A stretch of 64,000 nt of DNA from Roseibium album. Lineage in GTDB: Bacteria; Pseudomonadota; Alphaproteobacteria; Rhizobiales; Stappiaceae. The position numbers and the translations under genes are program-made. The stretch is taken from positions 1 through 64,000 of the forward strand of contig NZ_CXWE01000016.1 of NCBI RefSeq assembly GCF_001404515.1, read 5' to 3'. Positions 52,298 through 60,472 of this stretch are shown one piece after another. Each line of letters opens with the position of its first letter. The stretch's first letter is position 1. A model generated the notes under the pieces. The model saw only the letters and a list, made by a program, of their open reading frames with translations, searched no databases and was not told where the DNA came from.

Positions 52298-52854
52298 CAG
52301 ACCTAGAAAAAGCACTGAGAACCATAGACGAAGCCAACGCTGCCGACCCAGGTCAGGAAGAGGGTCAACCTGCCGCCCTGCTCTACGGACAGCGGATGAG
52401 TTCGGAGCTGGGACGGCTTTATCCCGGCGCACCGGATACGCTCCGGATCGCAGCACGCGGCCAGCATATCGAACGGTGGACCCTGCCCAGAGCTTCGTAT
52501 CCGGAAGGCAAGGCCGGCTACCATGCATGGCGCGGCGCTCTTGCCAAACGCCATGCGGAAAGAGTTGGCGCAATCATGACGGACGCCGGGTACGGAAAGG
52601 AGGATATCGACGCTGCGCAGCGCATGTTGCGGAAGGAAGGCATCAAGCGCCACGACGATGTCCAAACGCTGGAAAACGTGATCTGCTTCGTGTTCCTCAA
52701 ATGGTATTTCGCGCCATTTGCCGCCAAGCACACCGAGGAAAAAGTGCTCGGGATCGTTCAGAAAACGGCTCGGAAAATGTCAAGTGACGCCAGGATCCGT
52801 GTTCTGAAGGAATTCGATCTCCCGGAACCGCTCGCCGCGGCCTTCAGGGACTGA
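52294..52854 (+). CDS. DUF4202 domain protein
   Basis: 186 residues, soluble. The sequence fits DUF4202 (about 185 residues), with conserved segments QHIERWTLPRASYPEGKAGY near 63, HAERVGAIM, and the helical C-terminus LENVICFVFLKWYFAPFAAKH. The biochemical role of DUF4202 is unknown. It starts inside the Crp/Fnr stop (ATGA), so the two are translationally coupled. Its 3' end overlaps the convergent norF by 11 bases. The tight link with the regulator and nor genes suggests a role in nitrogen-oxide metabolism. Confidence 0.75.
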   Translation: MTDLEKALRTIDEANAADPGQEEGQPAALLYGQRMSSELGRLYPGAPDTLRIAARGQHIERWTLPRASYPEGKAGYHAWRGALAKRHAERVGAIMTDAGYGKEDIDAAQRMLRKEGIKRHDDVQTLENVICFVFLKWYFAPFAAKHTEEKVLGIVQKTARKMSSDARIRVLKEFDLPEPLAAAFRD

Positions 52855-53116
52855 CTTCGGGGATCAGAAACAATCCGAGCAACAACAGGCAAAACAGCCC
52901 GAGCGCCCAGTTGAAACCCGATAACCAGACCGGTGCCTGCCAGAGCCCGAGGTAGCGGGACAGGATCACGCGCGCCTTCATCCATGCAAAAACCAGCACC
53001 AATCCGCCAGTCGCGCCAGCACCAAGTGTTTCGGTGAATCCGGCGGCGATCAGGACGGATGCGGCGCTGAGAAAGAGCAGACCGAACCAGGCACGGGTTA
53101 TTGTGTCGAATGTCAT
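52844..53116 (-). CDS. norF: NorF-type small membrane protein (cytochrome oxidase subunit IV-like)
   Basis: 90 residues with three predicted membrane helices: LFLSAASVLIAAGF, GLVLVFAWMKARVIL and LGLFCLLLLGLFLIP. Size, placement after norE and the ARVILSRYLGL turn match NorF of the norCBQDEF clusters of Paracoccus-type denitrifiers. NorEF are not catalytic but raise nitric oxide reductase activity. Start ATG 53116 lies eight bases after norE. The 3' end overlaps the convergent DUF4202 gene. Confidence 0.85.
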   Translation of the reverse strand: MTFDTITRAWFGLLFLSAASVLIAAGFTETLGAGATGGLVLVFAWMKARVILSRYLGLWQAPVWLSGFNWALGLFCLLLLGLFLIPEVSP

Positions 53117-53123
53117 TTTTCTC

Positions 53124-53687
53124 TCATGCCAGCAGATAGATCACCGGAAACAGCAACACCCAGACAAGATCCACCATATGCCAGAAAGCGGTGCCGACTT
53201 CGACATTGCGGGACGTCCTTTTCCAGGACACCAAAGCCAAAATCACCATACCCGCCAACACGTGCAGGGCATGAAACCCTGTCAGAAGGTAGTAGAACGT
53301 GAAGAACGGATGTGTCTCCGTTGAAATGCCCTGCCCAGCGACGTCGGCATATTCATAGATCTTGATCGCCAGGAAGACTGCGCCAAGCAATCCTGCCCAC
53401 AACAGGTTCCAGCGAACGCTGGATTGCCTTTGACCTTTGCTGAGATCGAGCGCGCGGGCGGCGAAATAACCGCTTGTGATCAGGACAATCGTGTTTAAGC
53501 CGGCAAGGGCCGGATGAAGATAGTTCCGTGCGGCGGCAAACCCATCCGGATCCACGACCCTGACACCCAGAAATGCAGCAAGCCCTGCCCCGAAGACCAG
53601 AAGCTCGCTTACAATCAGGACCCACATCATCAGGTCCCCGGGCAGTTCATCGAGCACTCCGGAATTATTCGTTTCCCCGGCCCTCAT
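53124..53687 (-). CDS. norE: NorE, haem-copper oxidase subunit III-like membrane protein
   Basis: 187 residues from the ATG at 53687 (GTG 53699, overlapping norD, is an alternative). It has five or six membrane helices and the cytochrome c oxidase subunit III signature: WVLIVSELLVFGAGLAAFLG, THPFFTFYYLLTGFHALHVLAG and the C-terminal GTAFWHMVDLVWVLLFPVIYLL. It is an accessory factor for nitric oxide reductase. Position between norD and norF fits. Confidence 0.92.
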   Translation of the reverse strand: MRAGETNNSGVLDELPGDLMMWVLIVSELLVFGAGLAAFLGVRVVDPDGFAAARNYLHPALAGLNTIVLITSGYFAARALDLSKGQRQSSVRWNLLWAGLLGAVFLAIKIYEYADVAGQGISTETHPFFTFYYLLTGFHALHVLAGMVILALVSWKRTSRNVEVGTAFWHMVDLVWVLLFPVIYLLA

Positions 53688-53691
53688 CTGC

Positions 53692-55629
53692 TCACCCACC
53701 GACGAGCTGGCGGTAGATCTGCGGCAACGCCTGGGTCAGCTTGTCGGGATGCGGGATCAGCGCGAAGCCACCCTGGCCAAACAAGCGCGGAAACCATGAT
53801 TTAGCCGACTTGTCGATGGTAACACCGAACACGGCCTGCCCTGCCCTTCGGGCTTCCCTGACGGCCATTCGCGTATCCTCGATACCGTGACGGCCTTCAT
53901 AATGATCGAGATCGTTGGGCTTTCCGTCGGTGATCACAAGAAGCAGTTTTCGCTTTCGGGACTGTTTTTCCAGTTCCCGGGAGGCATGGCGCATGGCAGC
54001 TCCGAGCCTTGTGTAGAATCCCGGCTTCAAACCGCTGATCCGGTGTTCGACGGTCCGGGACATGGGTTCGTCGAAACGCTTGCAATTTTGCAGGTAGACG
54101 CGGTGACGTTTCAACGACGAGAAGGCGGATATCGCAAAATCGTCGCCGCAGGCATTGAGTCCCCAGGCAAGCGCAGTGAGGGCTTCGCGTTCGATTTCAA
54201 TCACCGCGCGACCAGATACGGCACTTTCGGTCGACCTTGAAACATCGAGCAGGATGGAGACTGCAAGGTCCCTTGCTTCTGGCCGGGTCTGCAGCCAGAT
54301 CCGGTCATTGCCAACGCCGGAGGCAATCCGCTCAACCTGTGATCTGACAGCGGCATCCATGTCGAGGCCATCGCCTTCCAGATGGCCACGCGTCGTGACC
54401 CTGCCGGGCCTGAGCGCCTCGAATTGGCGTTTGACAGACCGGATACGCCGCGCGGCCCTGGGGTCCCTGGCAGCAATATCCTGTTCCGGATCAGCATCCG
54501 CGACGCTGGTGAGCACGCAAACGTGGTCGGACAGATACTTTCCGGTGCGTGTGTCCCATTCCGGATACAGGACACGACCGGACAGCCTTTCCCGATCAAC
54601 GTCTTCCGGCGCAAGATCCAGATGCAGTTTCAGACGCGTCGCGGGTGCTTTTGAGATCTGCCCAAGGCCGATTTCTTCCTGATCTTCGGCAGCCTTCCTC
54701 GCATTGTCGTTGTCGTCGTCATCGACGCGGCGATTGAGATTCAGGAATTCGGTCCAGCTCAGGATCGCTTCGAACTTGTGAAGGATCAGGCTGTCTTTTC
54801 GTTCCGCCTGTTCGGATTTGCGACGTCTGGCGCGGATGGTCTTGCCGGTCGCCTGTTCCGGCGTTCCTTCCGTGTCGCGGTTTTCGACCGCATCTCCGGT
54901 TGAAAAGACGACATCACGCAGGCGCGGCCAAACCGGTACGGGCCGGAAGGGGTGATATCCTCGAGGCGCGGTAAATCCCGTCAGATCATCCTCTTGAAGA
55001 GCTGCCTTCATTGCTTCCGCGTCCGGCGGGAGTTCGGCCGGATCGCCAAGCAAGTGGCGCACGAGTGTTTCCACTGTCGCTTCAATGGCCGGCAGGGAGG
55101 CGGCATTCCGTTGCGCGAGTGCGCCGTGACCGAGTTCTCCATAAAGAGCACGCAGCCCGGGTGCCGCCGACAGCGTATCGTGAACCGTCTTTTCGATGAG
55201 TTGCAACGCACGCAAATCGGTGCGCAGGAGATCGTCCTCCACAAGATGTTCAGGCGCGTGCGCAGCCATGGCAGTCAGCCAGACATAAAGCGCGGCATTT
55301 GCTTCCCTGAACGGGAAAACGGCTAGCTTTTCCGGCAATCGGAGGGTCTCTCCGTCAAAGCTCGCCTGGGGAACGCTTTCTGCTTCCGTGCCGAGGCGCC
55401 TCAGGAATCCCAGCCGGTGGCGCGAGACTTCTTCGGAGACCGGGCGAACGTCCACACTGTGGCTTCCGCCCAGTCCCCGAAAAAGCACAGCAAGCCGCCC
55501 GCCGACCTCGGAGAGGCCGACCGCGGCTCCATGATGCACCTCAGGTGCATCGAGGCGGCTTGCAAATGCGTGCCACAGTTTCCCGACCGTTTCTTCGGGT
55601 TCCCATGGCTCGAAGTCGATCTTGCCCAT
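53692..55629 (-). CDS. norD: NorD, VWA-domain nitric oxide reductase activation protein
   Basis: 645 residues from the ATG at 55629. The C-terminal von Willebrand A domain has the metal-ion-adhesion motif in ILLDVSRSTESA (DxSxS) and a late LLVITDGKPND. The long N-terminal part is acidic and helical. NorD cooperates with the NorQ AAA+ ATPase to insert metal or activate NorBC. It follows norQ with a 10-base gap and is followed by norE. Confidence 0.93.
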   Translation of the reverse strand: MGKIDFEPWEPEETVGKLWHAFASRLDAPEVHHGAAVGLSEVGGRLAVLFRGLGGSHSVDVRPVSEEVSRHRLGFLRRLGTEAESVPQASFDGETLRLPEKLAVFPFREANAALYVWLTAMAAHAPEHLVEDDLLRTDLRALQLIEKTVHDTLSAAPGLRALYGELGHGALAQRNAASLPAIEATVETLVRHLLGDPAELPPDAEAMKAALQEDDLTGFTAPRGYHPFRPVPVWPRLRDVVFSTGDAVENRDTEGTPEQATGKTIRARRRKSEQAERKDSLILHKFEAILSWTEFLNLNRRVDDDDNDNARKAAEDQEEIGLGQISKAPATRLKLHLDLAPEDVDRERLSGRVLYPEWDTRTGKYLSDHVCVLTSVADADPEQDIAARDPRAARRIRSVKRQFEALRPGRVTTRGHLEGDGLDMDAAVRSQVERIASGVGNDRIWLQTRPEARDLAVSILLDVSRSTESAVSGRAVIEIEREALTALAWGLNACGDDFAISAFSSLKRHRVYLQNCKRFDEPMSRTVEHRISGLKPGFYTRLGAAMRHASRELEKQSRKRKLLLVITDGKPNDLDHYEGRHGIEDTRMAVREARRAGQAVFGVTIDKSAKSWFPRLFGQGGFALIPHPDKLTQALPQIYRQLVGG

Positions 55630-55639
55630 CGGTCTGGCC

Positions 55640-56449
55640 TCACCCAAACACGGCCGTGACAAGATCTAGGAGCCCGCGTTTCACGTCTTCATCGTCGGTC
55701 AGCGGTTCGATCATCGCGGCCAGTATGGCCCGATCCACCGGCATGCCCTGTGCGACCAGGGTTGCGGCGTAAACAACGAGGCGGGTCGAAACCCCCTCTT
55801 CCAGGTCCTGGCCCTTGAGCGCCCGCAATTTTCCGGCAAGGCGGACCAGCGCGGTGACCCGATCCCGGTCCAGTCCGCTTTCTTCAGCCACGACCTCTAC
55901 TTCAAGATCAACCGGCGGGAATTTGAATTCGAGTGAAATGAAGCGCTGCCGCGTGGACGGTTTCAACGTCTTCAGGATGTTCTGATACCCGGGGTTGTAA
56001 GAGGCAACCAGCATGAAACCGGGTGCCGCGGCCAGTTCTTCACTGGTCCGGTCGATCGGAAGCGTCCTGCGGTCATCCGTCAGAGGGTGCAGCACGACGG
56101 TGACGTCCTTTCGCGCTTCGACCACTTCATCGAGATAGCAGATTGCGCCTTCCCGAACCGCTCTTGTGAGTGGTCCGTCAACCCAAACCGTTTCACCGCC
56201 CTTGAGAAGGTAACGGCCGATCAGATCCGCCGCAGACAAGTCGTCGTGACAGGCAACGGTGTAGAGCTTGCGCCCAAGTTTTTCAGCCATGTGAGCGACG
56301 AACCGGGTCTTGCCGCAACCCGTCGGTCCCTTGAGCAGAACCGGCAGGCCATTTTCATAAGCAGCTTCGAATACCGAGCATTCGTCTCCCTGAGGGAGGT
56401 AGAAAGGGGCGTCGGCCGCCCCTTTTGCCAAGGATACAGAACCTTCCAT
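55640..56449 (-). CDS. norQ: NorQ, AAA+ MoxR-type ATPase for nitric oxide reductase activation
   Basis: 269 residues from the ATG at 56449, four bases after norB. Walker A is LLKGPTGCGKTRF, Walker B ICYLDEVVEARKD, the sensor-1 Asn is in VASYNPGYQN and the Arg finger region is STRQRFISLEF. NorQ works with the VWA protein NorD in a MoxR/VWA pair that matures the non-haem iron centre of NorB. Confidence 0.94.
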   Translation of the reverse strand: MEGSVSLAKGAADAPFYLPQGDECSVFEAAYENGLPVLLKGPTGCGKTRFVAHMAEKLGRKLYTVACHDDLSAADLIGRYLLKGGETVWVDGPLTRAVREGAICYLDEVVEARKDVTVVLHPLTDDRRTLPIDRTSEELAAAPGFMLVASYNPGYQNILKTLKPSTRQRFISLEFKFPPVDLEVEVVAEESGLDRDRVTALVRLAGKLRALKGQDLEEGVSTRLVVYAATLVAQGMPVDRAILAAMIEPLTDDEDVKRGLLDLVTAVFG

Positions 56450-56453
56450 GGTC

Positions 56454-57824
56454 TTACTCCGCAGGAACGTGGTCGGCTTCGCCGGGTTCGATGACTTCGT
56501 GTTTGGGCACGGCGATCGCATAGATGAACAACAGTGCACCGATCACGAAGACCGCCCCAGCGCCGAAGCGCATCCAGTAGAACAGGGCGATCTGGTCCTG
56601 GACGTCCATGAAGTAATCACCGTTGACCCTTTGCAGGTGGGTCTGGATGGTTCCGGCAAATGTCAGCACGAAGGTCATGAAGGTCATGCCGCCCGCCATC
56701 AGCCAGAAGGATGCCATGTTGAGCACCTGGTTATAGGGATCTCGGCCCCGCAGGATAGGCATGGCATAGGTGATGATCGCCAGGTTCAGCGAGACATAGG
56801 CGCCGAAGAAGGCCAGGTGGCCGTGAGCCGCGGTGATCTGTGTGCCGTGTGTATAGTAATTGACACCGTGCAACGTGTGCAGGAAGCCCCAGACGCCGGC
56901 ACCAAAGAACGCGAGCGTCGCGCAACCGAGCGACCACAGCAGTGCCGCCTTGTTGGGGTGATCCCGCCGGCCCTTCCAGACCATGACAAAGGCAAAGGCC
57001 ATCATTGCGAAAAACGGAATGACTTCCAGCGACGAGAAGATCGAGCCTATCCACTGCCAGTAGCCGGGTGTTCCGATCCAGTAGTAGTGGTGGCCGGTTC
57101 CCAGGATACCGGAGAACAGGGCCGCGGCGACGATGACATAGAGCCACTTTTCGACAACTTCCCTGTCGACGCCTGTCAATTTCAGCATCAGGTAGGCCAG
57201 GATGGATGCCATGATCAGTTCCCAGACACCTTCAACCCAAAGGTGGACGATGTACCACCAGTATTGTTTGTCCAGAGCCAGGTTGCTCGGATTGTAGAAA
57301 CTGAACAGGAACAGCAGGGCGAGGCCCCACAGGCCCAGAAGCAGGATGTTGGTGATCGCGGTTTTCTTGCCCTTCAGCACCGTCATGGTGACGTTGTAGA
57401 GGAACATCAGCGCGGCAACGACTATGCCTACCTTGACCCACTTGGGCTGTTCGATGAACTCACGCCCTTCCTTGCCAAGCAGAAAGTTGCCTTCAAACGG
57501 GTTGAAGACATAAGTGACGACCGCGCCGAGCGTGCCGATCACCAGGATCGCAAGCTGAAGATAGGCGAGCCTGGGCGAATGAAGTTCGCGCTCCGTTTCT
57601 TCCGGAATGAGGAAATAGGCCGCTCCGAAGAAGCCGAGCAGCAGCCACACGATCAGGCTGTTGGTGTGCAACATCCTGATAATGTTGAAGGGCAGGACTT
57701 CCGAAAGAAAGTTTGGCTGAACATAGACCCAGCCGGCCAGCAATCCGCCCAGTACCTGGATGGCAAAAAGACCCAGGGCGACGGCGAAATACGCCAGGGC
57801 GACCTTTTGTGATTGATATTTCAT
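56454..57824 (-). CDS. norB: Nitric oxide reductase catalytic subunit NorB
   Basis: 456 residues with about twelve membrane helices. Haem and Fe-B ligands are visible in MLHTNSLIVWLL (helix II His), VHLWVEGVWELIMA (the catalytic His/Glu site), GTGHHYYWIG (Fe-B His pair) and AAHGHLAFFGAY (haem b/b3 His). It reduces 2 NO to N2O using electrons from NorC. It follows norC with 23 bases between. It lacks the extra N-terminal domain of quinol-dependent qNor, so it is the cytochrome c-dependent cNor. Confidence 0.96.
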   Translation of the reverse strand: MKYQSQKVALAYFAVALGLFAIQVLGGLLAGWVYVQPNFLSEVLPFNIIRMLHTNSLIVWLLLGFFGAAYFLIPEETERELHSPRLAYLQLAILVIGTLGAVVTYVFNPFEGNFLLGKEGREFIEQPKWVKVGIVVAALMFLYNVTMTVLKGKKTAITNILLLGLWGLALLFLFSFYNPSNLALDKQYWWYIVHLWVEGVWELIMASILAYLMLKLTGVDREVVEKWLYVIVAAALFSGILGTGHHYYWIGTPGYWQWIGSIFSSLEVIPFFAMMAFAFVMVWKGRRDHPNKAALLWSLGCATLAFFGAGVWGFLHTLHGVNYYTHGTQITAAHGHLAFFGAYVSLNLAIITYAMPILRGRDPYNQVLNMASFWLMAGGMTFMTFVLTFAGTIQTHLQRVNGDYFMDVQDQIALFYWMRFGAGAVFVIGALLFIYAIAVPKHEVIEPGEADHVPAE

Positions 57825-57847
57825 CGTTCGTTCCCTTTGCTTTCAGA

Positions 57848-58300
57848 TCAGCCGGCATCGTTCGGCGGCCAGTCCTGGGCGTCGATCTTGTCGGTCCAGA
57901 TCAGGAAGTTCGTGAGATCACGGATTTCCTCGTCTGTAAGGTTGAAATTCGGCATCTGCCTGCGGCCTTCGATGCCGGTCGGCATGGATTCCATCCAACC
58001 CTTCAGCGTTTCGAAAGCTGCGTCCGGATCGTCCAGAACGCCCCAGCGCGTCATCACGTTCCCGACTTCGGGAGCGAAATAGGCCCCTTCTCCGAGGATC
58101 GTGTGACAGTTGATGCAGGCCTTGTCTTCCCAGACACGTTTGCCGGCGGCAACGCTATCGGTGATGCCGGCATGGTCTGTCGATGTCCCTGTAATATAGA
58201 AGTGACTGTGGACCGACAGTCCCAGGAAGATGATGATGAAGAACAGTGACCCGCCATAGAAAATATTTCGGGCCATGCTTTTGGTCATGACTTCGCGCAT
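57848..58300 (-). CDS. norC: Nitric oxide reductase cytochrome c subunit NorC
   Basis: 150 residues. An N-terminal membrane anchor (about 13-34) is followed by a periplasmic cytochrome c domain with one CINCH haem site and axial Met in QMPNF. The ATG at 58300 has an AAAGGAG ribosome site. It donates electrons to NorB. It is the first gene of norCBQDEF. A TTAAC-N4-GTCAA box 63 bases upstream indicates control by an FNR/DNR-type regulator. It is divergent from nirS. Confidence 0.96.
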   Translation of the reverse strand: MREVMTKSMARNIFYGGSLFFIIIFLGLSVHSHFYITGTSTDHAGITDSVAAGKRVWEDKACINCHTILGEGAYFAPEVGNVMTRWGVLDDPDAAFETLKGWMESMPTGIEGRRQMPNFNLTDEEIRDLTNFLIWTDKIDAQDWPPNDAG

Positions 58301-58363
58301 CGCGCGCTCCTTTCCCCCGAGTTGATCGTGGCCACGAGGGTGACAGGCAGTGCCTTTGTTTCC

Positions 58364-58377
58364 TTAACCAAAGTCAA
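58364..58377. promoter_or_regulatory. FNR/DNR-type box upstream of norC
   Basis: TTAACCAAAGTCAA matches the TTAAC-N4-GTCAA form of the DNR/NNR-type consensus and lies 63 bases upstream of norC. The same pattern appears 165 bases further on before nirS, so both divergent promoters are probably controlled by the same regulator. Confidence 0.7.
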
Positions 58378-58541
58378 GCCGATCCAAAGGAGGTCCGGAT
58401 CACGGCACGCGGGCTGCGACAATGCGGTACAAGAATACCGCCCCCCCTTAAGGAAACTTGTTTATTTACAAAATCTTATCTTCTTGTCAGCAGACAAGGC
58501 CTCAAATTATTAATGCGAAAATTACGCCGCGGTGGCTCGTC

Positions 58542-58555
58542 TTAACGAAAGTCAA
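58542..58555. promoter_or_regulatory. FNR/DNR-type box upstream of nirS
   Basis: TTAACGAAAGTCAA differs from the norC box at one position and ends 61 bases before the nirS start. This is compatible with class II activation from a site near -41. Confidence 0.7.
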
Positions 58556-58616
58556 GGAAGCGGGCCGGTGATTGCGCAAACTCGCGAGTGCCTCACCAGC
58601 ATTTGGAGTTTGGAGA

Positions 58617-60293
58617 ATGTCACATCCAGGAAAACGAAAAGGGACAGGCTACGCGTTAGCGACCTGCCTCGCACTGCTGATGGGCAGTGTGACGGCGCCT
58701 GCCTTTGCTGAAGGCCCCACGTTGAGCGAGGAGGCCTTTGAAAGTTCCAAACAGCTCTATTTCGAAAGATGCGCAGGTTGCCACGGCGTCCTGCGGAAGG
58801 GAGCAACAGGTAAGAATCTCGAGCCGAAATGGAAAAAGACAGCAGCAGACGGAACCGTTACGGAAGGCGGTACGCTGCAACTGGGACAGGAGCGACTTGA
58901 AAAGATCATCTCCTGGGGGACTGAAGGCGGCATGAACAACTTCTCGGACATCATGACCGAGCAGGAAATCAAGGACATGTCGACCTACATCATGATGGAG
59001 CCGCCTACACCGCCGGAAATGTCACTGGCGCAAATGGAGGCCACCCGGAAGGTCTATGTCGACCCGAAGGACTATCCAACCGAGCCCCTGCACGGCCGGA
59101 ACTGGGAAAACTTCTTTGTCGTCATCGAGCGTGACGTCGGCAAGGTTGCAGTTGTGGATGGTGACACCAAGGAAGTGTTGGCGCATATCCCGACCGGTTA
59201 CGCGGTTCACGTCCTGAAAGCCTCCGAGCACCACTCGGTCACCGAGCCCGAGCATCCCGGCCGTTTCTGGTACACCATGGGTCGCGACGGCAAAATGACC
59301 AAGATCGACCTCTGGCAGAATCCGGAGAACATGCTGGTCGCTGAAGTCAAGATTGCGTATGACGCACGTGACGTTGCCGTCTCCGGCGATGGCAAATACG
59401 TGATCGGCGGCGGATACTGGCCACCTCATTTCGCGATCGTCGATGCGGAAACCATGGAGCCGAAAAAAGTCGTCTCCACCCGCGGCGTGAATGTCGATGG
59501 CGAATATGTGGAAGAAAGCCGCGTGGCCGCCATCTACACGACCCCGAACGAGCCCACCTGGATCGTTGCGGTCAAGGAGCTCGGCCAGCTGTGGCAGGTC
59601 GACTATACCGATCTCGACAATCTGCGTATCGACAAGATCGATTCGGCGAAGTTCCTGCATGACGGCTTCTTCGACCCGACCGGCCGCTACTTCCAGATCG
59701 CCGCGAATGCGTCGAACAAGATGGTGGTGGTCGACACGGAAACGCACAAGCTGGAAGCGATGATCGACACCGCAGCTCTGCCGCACCCCGGCCCGGGCGC
59801 CAACTGGGTTGATCCCAATTGCGGTCCGGTCGGTGGCACGACACACCTCGGTGAAGGCACGGTGACGGTCTGGGGCAATGATCCGGCTGAACATCCCGAT
59901 CAAGCCTGGAAGATCTGCTACGAGGTGGAAACCGATGGTGCCGGGCTCTTCATCCGGACCCATCCGAATTCGAAATACATCTGGGCCGACCAGACCAAGC
60001 ATCCGGAACCGGAAGTGCAGCAGTCCGTTCAGGTCATTTCGAAGGAAACCGGTGAAATCGTCAAGACGATCCAGATCACCGACGAAGAGGGCAGCGCTGC
60101 TGTTCATTTCGAATTCAACCAGGATGGTTCGGAAGTGTGGGTCTCCAAATGGAACCGGTCCACTTCACTGGAACCGAACGGTGAAATCGTGATCTTCGAC
60201 GCCGAAACGCTTGAAGAAAAAGGCAGGGTCAAAGGACTCTTCGCCCCGACAGGCAAGTTCAACGTCTACAACCGTTCGAACCACGTCACCTGA
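58617..60293 (+). CDS. nirS: Cytochrome cd1 nitrite reductase NirS
   Basis: 558 residues from the ATG at 58617, with two GGAG ribosome-site candidates just upstream; the frame starts at 58572, but those residues precede the signal peptide. After the signal sequence comes a cytochrome c domain with CAGCH, then the eight-bladed d1 haem propeller (VAVVDGDTKEVLAHIPTGYAVH, RDVAVSGDGKYVIGGGYW, and an HPGPGANWVDPN segment). It reduces nitrite to NO in the periplasm. The d1 haem biosynthesis genes nirE, nirC and nirF lie downstream. A DNR box precedes it. Confidence 0.97.
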   Translation: MSHPGKRKGTGYALATCLALLMGSVTAPAFAEGPTLSEEAFESSKQLYFERCAGCHGVLRKGATGKNLEPKWKKTAADGTVTEGGTLQLGQERLEKIISWGTEGGMNNFSDIMTEQEIKDMSTYIMMEPPTPPEMSLAQMEATRKVYVDPKDYPTEPLHGRNWENFFVVIERDVGKVAVVDGDTKEVLAHIPTGYAVHVLKASEHHSVTEPEHPGRFWYTMGRDGKMTKIDLWQNPENMLVAEVKIAYDARDVAVSGDGKYVIGGGYWPPHFAIVDAETMEPKKVVSTRGVNVDGEYVEESRVAAIYTTPNEPTWIVAVKELGQLWQVDYTDLDNLRIDKIDSAKFLHDGFFDPTGRYFQIAANASNKMVVVDTETHKLEAMIDTAALPHPGPGANWVDPNCGPVGGTTHLGEGTVTVWGNDPAEHPDQAWKICYEVETDGAGLFIRTHPNSKYIWADQTKHPEPEVQQSVQVISKETGEIVKTIQITDEEGSAAVHFEFNQDGSEVWVSKWNRSTSLEPNGEIVIFDAETLEEKGRVKGLFAPTGKFNVYNRSNHVT

Positions 60294-60309
60294 TGTGAGC
60301 CAGCACTCC

Positions 60310-60338
60310 GGAAGGGCGGGCACAACGCCCGCCCTTCC
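60310..60338 (+). terminator. Strong stem-loop after nirS
   Basis: A perfect 12-base stem GGAAGGGCGGGC/GCCCGCCCTTCC with a 5-base loop (ACAAC), 16 bases after the nirS stop. The downstream run is CATTTGCC, not a clean T-tract. It may partly terminate or stabilise the nirS message, giving more NirS than the haem synthesis genes. Confidence 0.65.
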
Positions 60339-60472
60339 CATTTGCCAGCGGTGAAGGGACTGCATTGACCAAAGGTCGCCCGGAACAGGGCAAACGCTCC
60401 CCGCATCCGCATAGCGATCGCTGATGGCCCGGTCACAAGGGCCGGCGGAGAAATCCAAAACGGAGCCTGGTC

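Noticed and set aside
56448-57812. 454-codon plus-strand frame opposite norB
   Set aside because: norB is unmistakable on the other strand. The antisense product is low-complexity (rich in Q, D, H) with no domain.
59022-60107. 361-codon minus-strand frame opposite nirS
   Set aside because: nirS is certain on the plus strand; the antisense frame shows no domain.
60363-60378. Possible fourth FNR/DNR box (TTGACCAAAGGTCG) before the NirT-type gene
   Set aside because: Only the left half matches; the right half is GGTCG instead of GTCAA, and the distance to the start (about 95 bases) differs from the other three.
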